Assembly (NCBI RefSeq): GCF_007565055.1
Contig: NC_044568.1
Span: 22,746,620-22,810,619, forward strand
Source: Rhinopithecus roxellana
Lineage: Eukaryota; Chordata; Mammalia; Primates; Cercopithecidae
DNA: 64,000 nt
Direction: 5' to 3'
Positions 1-10,321 of this stretch are shown in pieces. The notes under the pieces were generated by a model that worked only from the letters and a program-made list of their open reading frames with translations, ran no database searches and was not told the origin of the DNA. Positions within the stretch are counted from its first letter, which is position 1, and each line of letters opens with the position of its first letter. A program made the position numbers and the translations under genes.

Positions 1-239
1 ATAATTAAGTAGATAAATGGCAGATGGTGGGAGCTAGGTTTCTTGCTGTTAGAGTGGAAATTTACAGATAAGCAAGGGTAGGAGGCTAGAATGATCCATG
101 TGGTAATGATTTACAGTTGAAGACATCAGCAACTCATTTAGTTTGATACATATACAGACAATTACAGGTTGAAATATTTTAGGTATGTGTATACATATAT
201 GCAGGAATTACTACACATGCCTACGTATTCATACACACA

Positions 240-1290
240 TATACATTTTTGTTTTGTTTTGTTCAGTTAAGCAAGTCTTCAAAACAACAGCCCTCCAATA
301 ACAATGGGCACAGCTGGCACCAGATCTTGGTTTCTAATACCATTCTCCAATAAAACGAACCACGACTTGTTGAGGTGGCTAACTCTAGGACCAGGGCAGG
401 AAATATGCAAGATGAGCCTGGAGCAGAAGGTCAGGAAGTGATCATATTAAAAACTCACATGGATGGGGTTATGTCAAAGGAGTACAGGAGCCAACTGAAA
501 GAGCTCCCAGGGGCCAGTGCTGGAACAGTCTGAGCAATAAAACTAACTAGGGTTGGATGAAAACACAAAACATAAAATAAATATCCATGAGTTCATACTT
601 AATCTAAATACATGATTGAATACATTAATAAATGGAGGAAAGGAGACAAATCTCCCATGTAGAAGAATTCCAAATAATTTATCTACATACTCTACCCTCA
701 AGGAGGGGAAGCATCACTGTCTTCCAACATCTACGGTATGAGAAAAGGAAAAAATGTATGTTTAAATGGCAAAACCTGACAAATACTACCTCAGCCAGGT
801 GATCAAGGCCAACATCAATGGTCATAACTTGATGAAATGGTACTTTACCATTTGGATCTTCTCTCCAAGACCCATAACTCTACTCCAATCATGAGAAAAA
901 CATCAAATCACTATAGTGGATCATGCAAAATGCGTGACTATTCCTCCCCACTGTTAAGGTCATCAAAAGCAAGCAAAGTCTGACAAAATTTCACATCCCA
1001 AAAGAGCCTAAGCAGGCATCAAAATAAATATACATTGATATCCTATATTAGCTCCTGCAGCAGAAGAGGAGTATCAGGCAAAAACTGAGAAAATCTGAAC
1101 AAATTATTGACTTTAGTTACTAATAATGTATAAATGATGGTTCATTAATTGTTACAAAGATGTGATGCTAATGTGGGATAGTAATAGGGAACAGTGGGTG
1201 CAGGGTACATGGGGACTTTCTGTATTATCTTAACTTTTTTGTGTGAATTTGAAACTACTCTAAAAATAAAGCCCATTTATTTTTTAAAAA
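240..1290 (+). mobile_element. L1M-group LINE-1 3' UTR fragment
   Basis: The stretch follows the 3' UTR of old mammalian L1 (L1M). It has the block around AACTGAAAGAGCTCCC, the block GGTCATCAAAAGCAAGCAAAG, and the terminal run CTACTCTAAAAATAAAG that ends these elements. There is no ORF2 coding part, so it is a 5'-truncated copy. The exact L1M subfamily is not resolved. Confidence 0.75.
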
Positions 1291-1299
1291 GAACTGAAC

Positions 1300-1510
1300 A
1301 AATACTAACTTTACAAATTGTTGAGCAACAAATTATTGCAATGCTTACTATGTGCCAGCCACTGCTATACTTGGATAGTTTGTGCCTTTATTTGTGTGTG
1401 TGTGAATTTATTTAATGTCAGATCTCATAGAACTATCACAGATATTAAATGTGATAATACATGTTCAGTGATTAGAACAGTGGCTGGAACTTAGTAGGCC
1501 CTTAATGATT
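1300..1510. mobile_element. MIR-like relic pieces
   Basis: TGCTTACTATGTGCCAGCCACTG (1341-1363) is the MIR tail in reverse orientation. AACAGTGGCTGGAACTTAGTAGGC (near 1476-1499) is the same tail in forward orientation. They may be two small MIR fragments or parts of one rearranged copy. Confidence 0.5.
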
Positions 1511-1521
1511 CTTTGAAGTGG

Positions 1522-1566
1522 TGGTGATGATTGATGATGATGATGATGATGATGATAATGATGATC
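1522..1566. repeat. (TGA)n microsatellite
   Basis: A TGATGATGA run with one TTGA and one TAA interruption. The long isoleucine run in the reverse-strand frame here is only this repeat. Confidence 0.9.
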
Positions 1567-1784
1567 GGATTTTGCTTTTTTAAAAACTCATAGTTTATGG
1601 CACACTCTGATAGAATTAGGCATAAAGGTGGCTCCCCTATTCTCATCTGAGGCTGGTCTAGCAAGTGTTTTGGGATAGGGTGAGTCCTTAAGGGTGAGTA
1701 ACAGTTTGTGGGGTGAAGGCAGATGCAGCATTCTTGCAAAGGGACCTAGGAGGCCTACAAGCATCACCAAGAGAGGTAATTTTT

Positions 1785-2036
1785 TAATTTTTTAATTTTT
1801 TATTTTTTTGTGACAGGGTCTCACTCTGTCACCTAGGCTGGAATGCAGTGGTGCGATCATAGATCACTGCAGCCTCAAACTCCTGTGCCCAAGAAAGTTG
1901 CCCAAGTAGCTGGGTCTACAGGCAAATGTCACTACACCTGGTTACTTTGAAAAAACAAAAAAGTGTGAGTGTTTTTTTTTTTTTTTTTTTTTTTTTTTGT
2001 AGAGAGTGGGTCTCACTATATTGCCTAGGCTGGGCT
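1785..2036 (-). mobile_element. Old Alu (AluJ-like), 5'-truncated
   Basis: Reverse-strand Alu: T run, then GACAGGGTCTCACTCTGTCA, the A-box/B-box region, a middle linker and a second partial arm ending near GCCTAGGCTGG. The linker is a 27-base T run at 1972-1998. Heavy divergence and the missing 5' end point to the AluJ age class. Confidence 0.85.
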
Positions 2037-2204
2037 GGCGGACTGGTCTTTAATGGGGACTTCAGCTACATGTGACTTGCTTTTGCCCAAGCACATCGTA
2101 GAAGGCCAAAAAATGGGAAGAAAAATAAAGCTAGAATGGTTAACCATAACCAAACCCCAAAAGGTGTTGTCTGCAGGACTAGGGAGCGTGAGCGTTCTTC
2201 TGCA

Positions 2205-2345
2205 GATGACAGGGAGCCATTGAGAATGTTGGGCCCTAGAGAGATGCAATCATATTTACATCTTGGAAGGACTCACTCTGGCTGCAGAGTGGAGAGGGGT
2301 TGGAGTGTGACCAGATGGGATGTTGCAAGGCCAGTTCGACTGAAG
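2205..2345 (-). mobile_element. L2 LINE fragment
   Basis: GGAGCCATTGAGAATGTT followed by GGACTCACTCTGGCTGCAGAG is the reverse complement of the L2 region that codes for the end of ORF2 (around the consensus GATCACTCTGGCTGC). Short and diverged. Confidence 0.6.
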
Positions 2346-2900
2346 CTGTTTGAAAGGCATGACATTTTCTTGGGGGCAGTTATAACCCTCTGACTTCCTA
2401 AGCTAACCACACTTTTGTGAAGTGTCTGTCTAAATACTCTCTTTTTATGTGTATTAACTTATAAAGGTAGGAGCTAACTTTGGCACAGAAATGCATTTGT
2501 GAGGCAGAGTGAAACATTTCCTTTATGACTGATTCTTGTTCCAGCCAGCCTTGCCAGAAGAAAAGAATGCAAACTAGAATTGAAAAATCAGTAAAACTTT
2601 AGGAGTTGCCATTTTAAAGCCTCTTTCTCTTCTTAGTCATGAAACCATAGTATGTTGTAGAACCTGAGTTTTTTGCTCATCTTCTCACATGTGTTTACCA
2701 CGGCCAACTAAAAACTAAACTTAGAAACTACCTGATATTCTAGTTATTCCTTAGTGGAATGCACAGGAAGCTGAAGTTATAGTCTGACCACCTGAGTTCT
2801 TGCCCCAGTTTGGTAAGAACTTACCAACAATGGAACTTCCTATGGTCTCTCCATGTTTTGGAGTCTGTTTAAAATATGTCTTAAGTAGAAGATATATCCC
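2346..2900. other. Unique sequence, no gene seen
   Basis: About 550 bases without recognisable repeat or coding signal. TTATGTGTATTAACTTATAAAGG near 2444 is simply AT-rich. Confidence 0.5.
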
Positions 2901-2972
2901 GACACCACCATCATGAGTACCACCACCACCATCACCACTACACTCATCATCACCAGCATCACCATCAACAGC
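2901..2972. repeat. Imperfect (ACC/ATC)n trinucleotide tract
   Basis: CACCACCATCATGAGTACCACC and similar triplets for about 70 bases. It encodes a fake Asp/Gly or Val/Met-rich frame on the reverse strand. Confidence 0.85.
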
Positions 2973-3440
2973 TTCCCACCTTGACTTTTGTGTGACGGCT
3001 TTTGGTGAGTATGACGTGTAACCATGTAGAGAAAAACATCTTGAACTTGGCTTCAAAAGATAATGAATGCTATATGAATAATCTCTAAAGTGGCAATGTG
3101 GAAACTTTGATCAAATTCAGTTCCTGGCACATGGTAGGCACTCAGAGAATATCTGATGAATGCAAGGATGGCAATTTATTATGGCCTTCCCCTGCCCCAC
3201 ACTATATGAATGCATACTCTGATTTGGAACAAGGTATACATGTGGATTCCTGGCTTTCTACACATAGAATAACTTAATGAAACATAAGCAGACTTATACC
3301 ATAAGCACCGGATCACCTTTGGTTCTGTTATTAATGGAGATTTTAGCTATGTCCTGAAACATATTCATGATTTTGTGGAGTTAACTTGCTCATTCCTTAT
3401 TGAATCCATTGGGAAACAAGGAGATTCTTTCATGGAAATT
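2973..3440. other. Mostly unique sequence with a possible MIR/L2 tail
   Basis: TTCCTGGCACATGGTAGGCACTCAGAGAATATC (3120-3152) resembles the shared 3' tail of MIR and L2. The rest is unassigned. Confidence 0.45.
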
Positions 3441-3443
3441 TAT

Positions 3444-3496
3444 CTGTCTGTCTATCTGTGTGTCTATGTATGTATGTATGTGTGTATGTATGAATG

Positions 3497-3547
<51 letters not shown>

Positions 3548-3570
3548 TCATTCATCCATCGTCCATCCAT
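3444..3570. repeat. (TATC)n short tandem repeat with TATG/TGTC flanks
   Basis: A pure TATC block runs from 3497 to 3547 (51 bases, 12.75 units). It is preceded by imperfect CTGT, CTAT and GTAT tetranucleotides and followed by ATTC/ATCC units, so it is a compound tetranucleotide array likely to vary in length between individuals. Confidence 0.95.
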
Positions 3571-4090
3571 AATATCTCTCTTTCTCTTTCTGTCATCATA
3601 AAGATCATTAATTATTCCCCAGCTGTAGGTTCTATGTCGCCCTTTGTGCCCAGGGCCAAACTCTCTTCAACACAGACTTCATGTTTTGCTCACATTACCC
3701 TAAATTTCTAGATGTTATGACTTCCTTTCTTTCCATGCCAAACTGCCCGAGTTTCAGACTTGAGTAGGCTTTCATTCTCACAGGAAAGCCAGTTGCCTTT
3801 TCAGTAAGAGTGTTTTCTTACAAACAAAACAAAAAGAATACACACAAAAATTCCTAATAAATGACATCTAAACACAACTCAGAAAAAAAAAAAAATGGTA
3901 TCCACAGAATATTTCCTTGGCCTTGTCTCAAGCCATGAGGGCTACATATTAACCTCTCTGTGGCAGAAATTTACTGGCTTTCTCTGCCGCAGCATGTAAC
4001 ACAAGGTTTCGTAGAGATAATAAGTATTTGTGAAGTAAATATTCCCTCTCTTAGAATCTCAGTACTAGACTGGGATGCAGGGATACCTTA
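3571..4090. other. Unique sequence, no gene seen
   Basis: Contains a short A run at about 3883-3894. No recognisable repeat family, splice-flanked frame or RNA gene. Confidence 0.5.
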
Positions 4091-4094
4091 ATGA

Positions 4095-4243
4095 TTTGCT
4101 ACTGGAGGGATAATCCATGGATCAACAGCATTGATGAAACCTAGGAGCTTGTTAGCAAGGTAGAATTCCATGCCCCATCTGGAGCCTATTAAATCATCAT
4201 CTTCATTTTAGCTAGATTGAGGTGATTTATTTGAGAATCACTG
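4095..4243 (-). mobile_element. MER5A-type hAT (Charlie) non-autonomous element
   Basis: GGATCAACAGCATTGATG, GGAGCTTGTTAG, and the terminal GAGAATCACTG match reverse-oriented MER5A, whose end reads GAGAACCACTG. The left end is eroded. The right end directly abuts the target duplication of the next element. Confidence 0.75.
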
Positions 4244-4251
4244 ATCTTGTC

Positions 4252-4432
4252 CACTGGTTATGAACCTTAGCTAAAGACTGGAATCATCTAAAGAAATTTT
4301 TAAAAATATTGATACCCAGAATCCCGTAGCTAGAGTTTCAGATTTATTCTTTCTGGAGATGTTGCCTGTATATTGAGCTTTTAAAAAGCTTCCCATGTCA
4401 TTTAAATAATAAGCCAAGGTTAGGAACCATTG
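4252..4432 (+). mobile_element. MER5/MER58-like hAT element with 8-bp target duplication
   Basis: Starts CACTGGTTATGAACCTTAG and ends CCAAGGTTAGGAACCATTG, giving imperfect terminal inverted repeats. The flanks ATCTTGTC (4244-4251) and ATCTAGTC (4433-4440) match at 7 of 8 bases, as expected for hAT transposition. The interior is itself semi-palindromic. Confidence 0.75.
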
Positions 4433-4464
4433 ATCTAGTCCAACTTTCTCAGAAAAGAAGTCAT

Positions 4465-4950
4465 TATATGAAAAATAGACTTGCAAACACATGTTTATAG
4501 CAGCACAATTTGCAATTGCAAAATTGTGGAACCAACTGAAATGCCCATCAATCAATGAGTGGATTTAAAAAACTGCAATATATATATGATAGAATACTAC
4601 TCAGCCATAAAAAGGAATGAATTAACAGCATTTACGCAACCTGGATGAGACTGGAGACTATTATTCTAAGTGAAGTAACTCAGGAATGGAAAACCAAACA
4701 TCGTATGTTGTCACTGATGTGTGGGAGCTTAAGCTATGAGGATGGAAAGGCATAGAATTATACAATGGATTTTGGGGACTTGGGAGGAAGAGTGGGAGAG
4801 GGATGAGGGATAAAGGACTAAAAATAGGGTGCAGTGTGTACTGCTTACATGATGGGTGCACCAAAATCTCACAAATCACCACTAAAGAAACTACTCACGT
4901 AACCAAATACCACTTGTACCCAAATAACTTATGGAAAAAAGTAGAACTAA
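4465..4950 (+). mobile_element. Primate-age L1 3' end (L1PB/L1MA-like)
   Basis: ORF2 terminal coding such as TACTACTCAGCCATAAAAAGG (4597-4617) is followed by a 3' UTR with GATGGGTGCACCAAAATCTC and CACTTGTACCCAAATAAC. The UTR type is that of L1PB or L1MA rather than young L1PA. Several frame breaks. Confidence 0.85.
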
Positions 4951-5800
4951 CAAAGAAGAAAAAATAGATAAAATTGTTACTTCTCCAAAGCTAGATGTAC
5001 ACCTCTGTGCCATCAACAATACTTTATAGAGAGCAGGAACTGAGCAGCATTTAATCAACTACTGAAGGTACACGTACTCTTCTCTTTTCCTCTCTCCTAA
5101 AATTATCAACCTGTCCTTGTAACTTAGAGTCTTTCTGCCTTATAACCATGATGCACAAGAGTCCCCTAATAGCCATTTTTATGCTCTATGGCTCTATCCA
5201 CCTGCTGATTAGAGCGAGCATAGCCTCACGCTGGAAGAATCAGATTCTATTCTCTAAGTATTGATGGTCTTGGGTTCTGACTGGTCCTCTAACAGGTGAA
5301 GACAGGAGTTGTGGGGCCATATATTCTACCATGAGAATTGGGAGCAGAGAAATGCTGTTAGGAAACAGAGAAGAAACAATGAATCAAGCCCAAGCAGGAG
5401 TGTAAATTGGAGACAGCCATTTATCAGGTTTACTTATGACTTTCTGTCCTGGTTTCCAGGCCTTTCCTTAGGCTCAGTTGAAATTTTCATCCCATCATTT
5501 TATGAAGGTTCACTATTTCTAATGTATCACCTGCAATTTTTCTTAAGCCAGCTCAAGTTGGGTATAGCCTTAACTGGAGAAAAAAAAAAAAGTCCTAATT
5601 AATTCTGTCATTTTATTTTTCCCATGTCTGATTAGTACATATGGTAGAACATCAATGAAACTCTTAGTTAAGGGACAGCTTGTAGGCCATCCCACCTCTA
5701 AAAAGGATATAAGGTAATTCTTTTTTCCAGTAGCATTGAGGGCACTGTGGAAATCGCCTATGATTGAGCCTCTGAGCTGGACCTTTCCACAAATGTTACT
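4951..5800. other. Unique sequence, no gene seen
   Basis: No recognisable repeat. Contains an A run at 5580-5591. The 97-codon frame at 5309-5602 shows no known domain. Confidence 0.5.
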
Positions 5801-5935
5801 GTGTAATTCTCCCAACATTATCAACATGTAGAGAGGGAAACTGGGGCTCAGTATGGTTGACTCACTTTCTCTAAGTTGTGTGGTTAGAATGTGGCAGAGT
5901 TTGGATTCAAGTCAGTCTTTCTCCCTTTAAATCTA
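5800..5935 (-). mobile_element. MIR
   Basis: AGAGAGGGAAACTGGGGCTCAG, then GTGTGGTTAGAATGTGGCAGAGTTTGGATTCAAG, is the MIR core in reverse orientation. Confidence 0.75.
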
Positions 5936-6838
5936 TGCTTGAGTCAGAAGGGCATGCTTGCTTGTTATCAATCAGGAAACTGATCATGGAGCAGATTCAT
6001 TAGAGCATCTTAAAGACCTTCTTTCCCAGCTTCCTTTGAAGGAGGTGTTGGCTTAGGAATGTTTTGGGTTCAACTTGAAGACTATATCTGTTGCTTTACT
6101 TCCACGACAGTGGACCATGTTGTGGACTCACTATGGAGCTTGTCTGAAACCAACTGCACACTGTGACAATAAAACATTACCTTTCTGATGTGAAGCGTTC
6201 CAATGCATCCTTGGAAATATTTGAAGAGCAGCCTAGCTCAGTGTACTCTGTCCCTTGAAACAACCAGTATCAGATGTCCCCTAGAGTTCAGATTCATGTT
6301 CTTCTTTCTTCTACCATTTGAGCAAAAAGCTTGCAAAATTGCAGTGTTTCAACTGAAAGGCTTTGTGTGTTTACATAGTTTCAATTGATGGTATTAACAG
6401 ACTTTCTGAGCAGACAGTGGGAGCTAAAGTGATGTCCACTAGTTGTCCCCCAGGGAATGAAATCTTGGTGGAAGAAAGTCGCTATAACCAGTTTGTACTC
6501 AGAATCCTGGGGCTTGTGCCAAGGGTGTAGATGTTACAGGCAAGGCCAAGGTCTATCTGAAAGTTTTTTCTGTATTTATATTCCAACCTTGTGATTTTAG
6601 AGGTATAAGAGGGCAAATCTTGTCTTTGATTATGTGAATTCATCAAAAATTTACTAAGCTATTCACGAGCCTAAAATCTCACGTTACGATGTGGCAGCTC
6701 TGTCTGAAGAGATTCTTGGTCTTTAGTTGGATCAAAGAGAGCCTAAGACACTAGCTTTCTCTGTGTCATACACCTCTTGAGGGCCAAGAGTGTATTCAAC
6801 TAACACACTCTGTGAGTGCCCATCTTATATTAGGTGCT
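5936..6838. other. Unique sequence, no gene seen
   Basis: Ordinary AT-leaning sequence. GTGACAATAAAACATTACC (6163-6181) holds an AATAAA hexamer, but no transcript can be inferred from it. Confidence 0.45.
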
Positions 6839-6839
6839 A

Positions 6840-7112
6840 CCAAGCCTCTGGGCTCTTGCACATACTGGTTTTTCTCTCTGAAATGCCTTTCCTTCCTAAC
6901 CATCCCGTGATTCCCACTCACTTTGCAAAAACACATCCACTCCTTCCTCCTGAAGCCTTTCCTGATCCCTTCTACCCGCCTCACTCCCTTTTTGTGCAAT
7001 CTTTTATCTGCCTGTATTACTCTATTATTGAGCCTACAGTACATCTGTTTGCAGGGGATTCACCTGGGCCCCTTGAGGACCAGGGTTCCTTGTGTATAGT
7101 GAGCACACTTTA
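6840..7112 (+). mobile_element. L2 LINE 3' end
   Basis: GGGCTCTTGCACATACTGG, GAAATGCCTTTCCTTCC, CCTGAAGCCTTTCCTGATCCC and CCTTGAGGACCAGGG come in the order of the L2 3' region. The 107-codon plus-strand frame at 6790-7113 is this element and not a gene. Confidence 0.85.
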
Positions 7113-7194
7113 ACAGATTCTAGATCCTCAGCTTCTTGCTTCCTGTTGTGAACATGTGACTCAGTATGCCAATATTGTTTGCTTGCTTTCTCAC

Positions 7195-7300
7195 TCTCAT
7201 TTTAAAGATGAAGACCACAAAGTCCTTGGGGAAAACGTCATTTGCCCATAGGTCCCATCAGGATTTTTGGCAGACCCAGGCTTAGAAACAAAAGTAGCCT
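7195..7300 (-). mobile_element. MIR-like fragment
   Basis: CATTTTAAAGATGAAGACC, then GTCATTTGCCCATAGGTCC, resembles reverse MIR core. Diverged, so the call is tentative. Confidence 0.5.
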
Positions 7301-7384
7301 TCCCCAAAATGTGTATTTAACTTTGAATTTTTGAACTCTGAATATACTCACACAATGTTTGTCAGATATATGCAAGATATCCCT

Positions 7385-7850
7385 TGCTGCACTTCTTAGA
7401 TTAGCTAGTACCTGAAAACAATTGGTACATCAATGGTAGACTGGGTAAAACAAATATGGTCCATATACACCATAGAATATTATGAAGCCAGAAAAAGGAA
7501 CGAGATTATGTTCTTAGCAGCATCATGGATGAAGCTGGAGGCTGTTATCCTAAGCAAACTAATACAGGAACCAAAAACCCAATACCACATATTCTCACTT
7601 ATAAGTGGGAGCTGAAAATTGAGTATATATGGGCACAAAGAAGGGAAAAACAGACACTAGACCCTACTTGAGGGTGGAGAGTGGGAGAAGGGTGAGGATA
7701 AAAAACCTGCTTATCAGGTACTATGCTTATTACATGAGTGATGGAATAGTCTGTACACCAAACCCATGACGCTCACTTTATCTATAACAAACTTGTACAT
7801 GTATGCCTAAACTACAAATAAAAGATAAAAATAAAAAATAAAATGAAGAA
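7385..7850 (+). mobile_element. L1 3' end (L1PB/L1MA-like)
   Basis: ORF2 end is visible: the 60-codon frame at 7433-7615 reads DWVKQIWSIYTIEYYEARKR and ends LISGS, like the usual L1 ending LIGGN. The 3' UTR has GGGCACAAAGAAGGG and CAAACTTGTACATGTATGCC, then an A-rich tail to about 7850. Confidence 0.85.
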
Positions 7851-7973
7851 GAAACAATTAGTGTGGTCACTTACAGAAGCCTAGCATGTTCTCCAGAAAA
7901 TACATCTAAACTATGATTTCATGTTAATCATAAAGACTAAATAGATCTGTATGTAAATACGTGAATAAATAGT

Positions 7974-8025
7974 ACTGAAGTGTATATAAAAAAGTGTGTA
8001 TAAAAAAACTGAAGTGTATATAAAA
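7974..8025. repeat. 18-bp direct repeat, two copies
   Basis: ACTGAAGTGTATATAAAA occurs exactly at 7974-7991 and 8008-8025 with an AT-rich spacer holding a third partial GTGTGTATAAAAAA copy. Confidence 0.9.
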
Positions 8026-8094
8026 TTATCCTTTTGTTAACTAACATTAAAAAGCATAAATGGTAGTTGAATACATATTTACAGGCTGGTATAT

Positions 8095-8290
8095 GCTAAA
8101 TGGCAAAATTACATGGTTCTTAATATGCAGAGCCTTTTTAGCATTTTAATTCAATTAATTCTCACAACTCTCTTATTGGCCCCATTTTATGGAAGACAAA
8201 AAAAAAAAAAAAAAGGCAAAGTGAGGCTGAGCAGCTTGTTCAAAATCACACAACTGGGAAGCAAGCTGGGATTTAGCATGACCTGAGAAA
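8095..8290 (-). mobile_element. MIR with an inserted A run
   Basis: TTCTCACAACTCTCTTATTGGCCCCATTTTATGG, then GTGAGGCTGAGCAGCTTGTTCAAAATCACACAACTGG, is reverse MIR. A 16-base A run (8199-8214) interrupts the core. Confidence 0.8.
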
Positions 8291-9600
8291 CTCCCTGCCA
8301 GCTTAATCAGAATCTCTGAGGCAGATGCCAGACCACCTTCCCTTTAGCAAATCCAGGTGACTTCCATGTTCCCTCATATCTGAGAGCCACAGCTCTCAGC
8401 CCTGTTTTTCCACTGTTACATTATTTCTAAAGGAATCGCAAAACTCTACTAGTTTTTAAGAGACTGGACTTGGAAAAGGAAGTGGAAAGTATTTGCTTTA
8501 ACTTTCTTACTTATTGAACTCTTTGAATTGTCTAGACCTACCTATATTGTATTACTTTCATTTTGATTGGTTTTAAAGGTCAACAGAAATCACTGGGTAG
8601 GGGGATTATGGGTCATTTTTATATGTTTAGTTGTTTTTTTTTTTTTTCTCTGTACTTCTCTGTATTAAGACAATAAAAAAGCAAGCTTAACCAACACATA
8701 CTATTTTTTAAAAATTGTTCTCAGAATGGGTCGCTTGCTTACAAAAGGATGCCAGGAGCACTTCTCTGTCAGAGGCACACTCTGTGTCTGCCACAGGAAA
8801 GCTTCTCTTGGCAAAACAAATGATTCTTTCACCACATGAGGAGCTGCCCCTCCTCTCTCTAAATTGCTAGCATCCATCACCGTCGGCCCAGACGTGGTAG
8901 CTTTTCAATCCTGAGCCCCGGTGTGATAATTGGCATAATTTCCCTGAGATAATGTGGAGGTTAATGAGGTTCAGAGAGCTTTAGGCCATCCACTTTCATT
9001 TTCAGTTCAGGACGGAAGCAGGGAATACAGGCTCTGATGAGAGTGGGAAAATCAACCAAAAACAAAAATAAAAGTGTCGCAGGAACACGGTGATTGCAGA
9101 CCTGAGACCTGCGGGAAAGAATTATCCTAGCTGGCCAGTGATGAAATCTCCAGCTCCAGAGGGAAGCCCCTACTCCTCTTAACCTTGAGGGAGTCCTCTT
9201 TGTCCAGGAAGGGCCATGGTGCACCCCAGCATACTCCAACTATGGTTGGTATTTCTTGAGCTCTTTCAAATAAAGTTTTAAAAAGTTTTCTTGATTAATA
9301 AAATAATTCTGCATACCTGAATGACCACCTGTCTTCCAAAAAGTCTAAAAGCAAATTAGAATATTTAAAGCTCTGTGAAGTCCAGCAGGAAGGAAACATC
9401 TTTAGTGTTGGTTAATTTTAATTTAGACTTGTCCAGGGTAATTTGACTATGGAATCTTTTTCTTTCTTTCTTTAAAAAAAAATGGTTTCACTTTCTGATC
9501 TCTTCCGACAGAGCCATAGTGCTGTATTGCATTTATTGCAGTGTAACCTGGAAAATTCTAGTATAAACAAAGGGGGTATCTCTAGTCTAGATTATTGAAG
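8291..9600. other. Unique block, possible conserved non-coding element
   Basis: No repeat recognised across 8860-9240, which keeps several CpGs (CACCGTCGGCCCAGACGTGG, CCCCGGTGTGATAATTGG) and homeodomain-like TAAT words. A T run lies near 8634-8647. The 92-codon reverse frame at 8961-9239 has no recognisable domain. Confidence 0.45.
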
Positions 9601-9604
9601 CTAT

Positions 9605-9890
9605 GAATGCATTCATTTATTCAACTGACATCAACTGGTTGTGAGTGCCAGGCCCCAGGGCAGGTATTGGGCTTGGGATACAGAGATGAAATAAACATTG
9701 TATCTTCCCTGAAAGGCTTCGTAGTCTAGAAGGGAGAGAGGAATGTAAACAAACAGTCAAGATGCCGAGAGCAAAGAGATGTGGTGGAGGCAAGTCCCTC
9801 ACATTCTGAGAGCACAGGGCAGGGTTCCCCACAGAGGAGTAAATGAGAGAACTGGGCCTTCAACCCAAGGATGAGGAAGCCCCCCCAGAG
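9605..9890 (-). mobile_element. L2 LINE 3' region
   Basis: CATTCATTTATTCAACTGACATC, GTGAGTGCCAGGCCCCAGGGC, TTGGGATACAGAGATGAAATAAAC and CTGAAAGGCTTCGTAGTCTAG are the L2 tail in reverse complement, followed by GAGAGAACTGGGCCTTCAACC from the next upstream L2 segment. Confidence 0.8.
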
Positions 9891-9894
9891 AACA

Positions 9895-10065
9895 GGGGTT
9901 ATGCGTGGGCTGTAGAATCAGATGACCGGGTTCTGTCACCTACAAGGTGTATAACCTTGGGCCCTTTATCCCCAATTTCATTATATGTGAACGAAGGCAA
10001 TAATAGCAATTCCTTGCTTATGGGATTGGTGTGAGAATTAAATGCACATAACCTACTTGATACGA
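9895..10065 (+). mobile_element. MIR
   Basis: GTAGAATCAGATGACCGGG, TGTATAACCTTGGGCC and GTGTGAGAATTAAATGCAC follow the forward MIR order. Confidence 0.75.
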
Positions 10066-10320
10066 TGCTCCTGAGGTAGAGGAGAAGGCCAATTTCTCAA
10101 ATGTTTTGAGAGTAGGGAACTGACAAGGTGCAGGTGACTGACAGTTTGGATGGGAGGTGGGGTGGAAGGAAAGCTGAGGAGCCAACCAGGCATCTGGCTG
10201 AGTGACAGGAGAATGGGGGGATATGAGAGGAGAAGAGAAAAAACAAGTTTCTTTGCCTTTTTTTTTTTCTTTTTTGAGGGGAGGAGTTTGAATATGATTG
10301 ACTTTCCACTTAACCAGAGT
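10066..10320. other. Purine-rich unique spacer with T run
   Basis: GA-rich (GGGAGGTGGGGTGGAAGG), ending at a T-rich run near 10257-10275. No element assigned. Confidence 0.45.
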
Positions 10321-10321
10321 G

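Noticed and set aside
3375..3711. Ser/Ile/Tyr-rich frames
   Set aside because: Produced by the TATC/TATG microsatellite.
5800..5935. Possible tRNA gene, because MIR carries tRNA-derived parts
   Set aside because: MIR heads are ancient tRNA relics; no cloverleaf with anticodon and intact A/B boxes is present here or in the other MIR copies.
6163..6185. AATAAA hexamer as a gene terminator
   Set aside because: No upstream exon, and no downstream GU-rich context that stands out.
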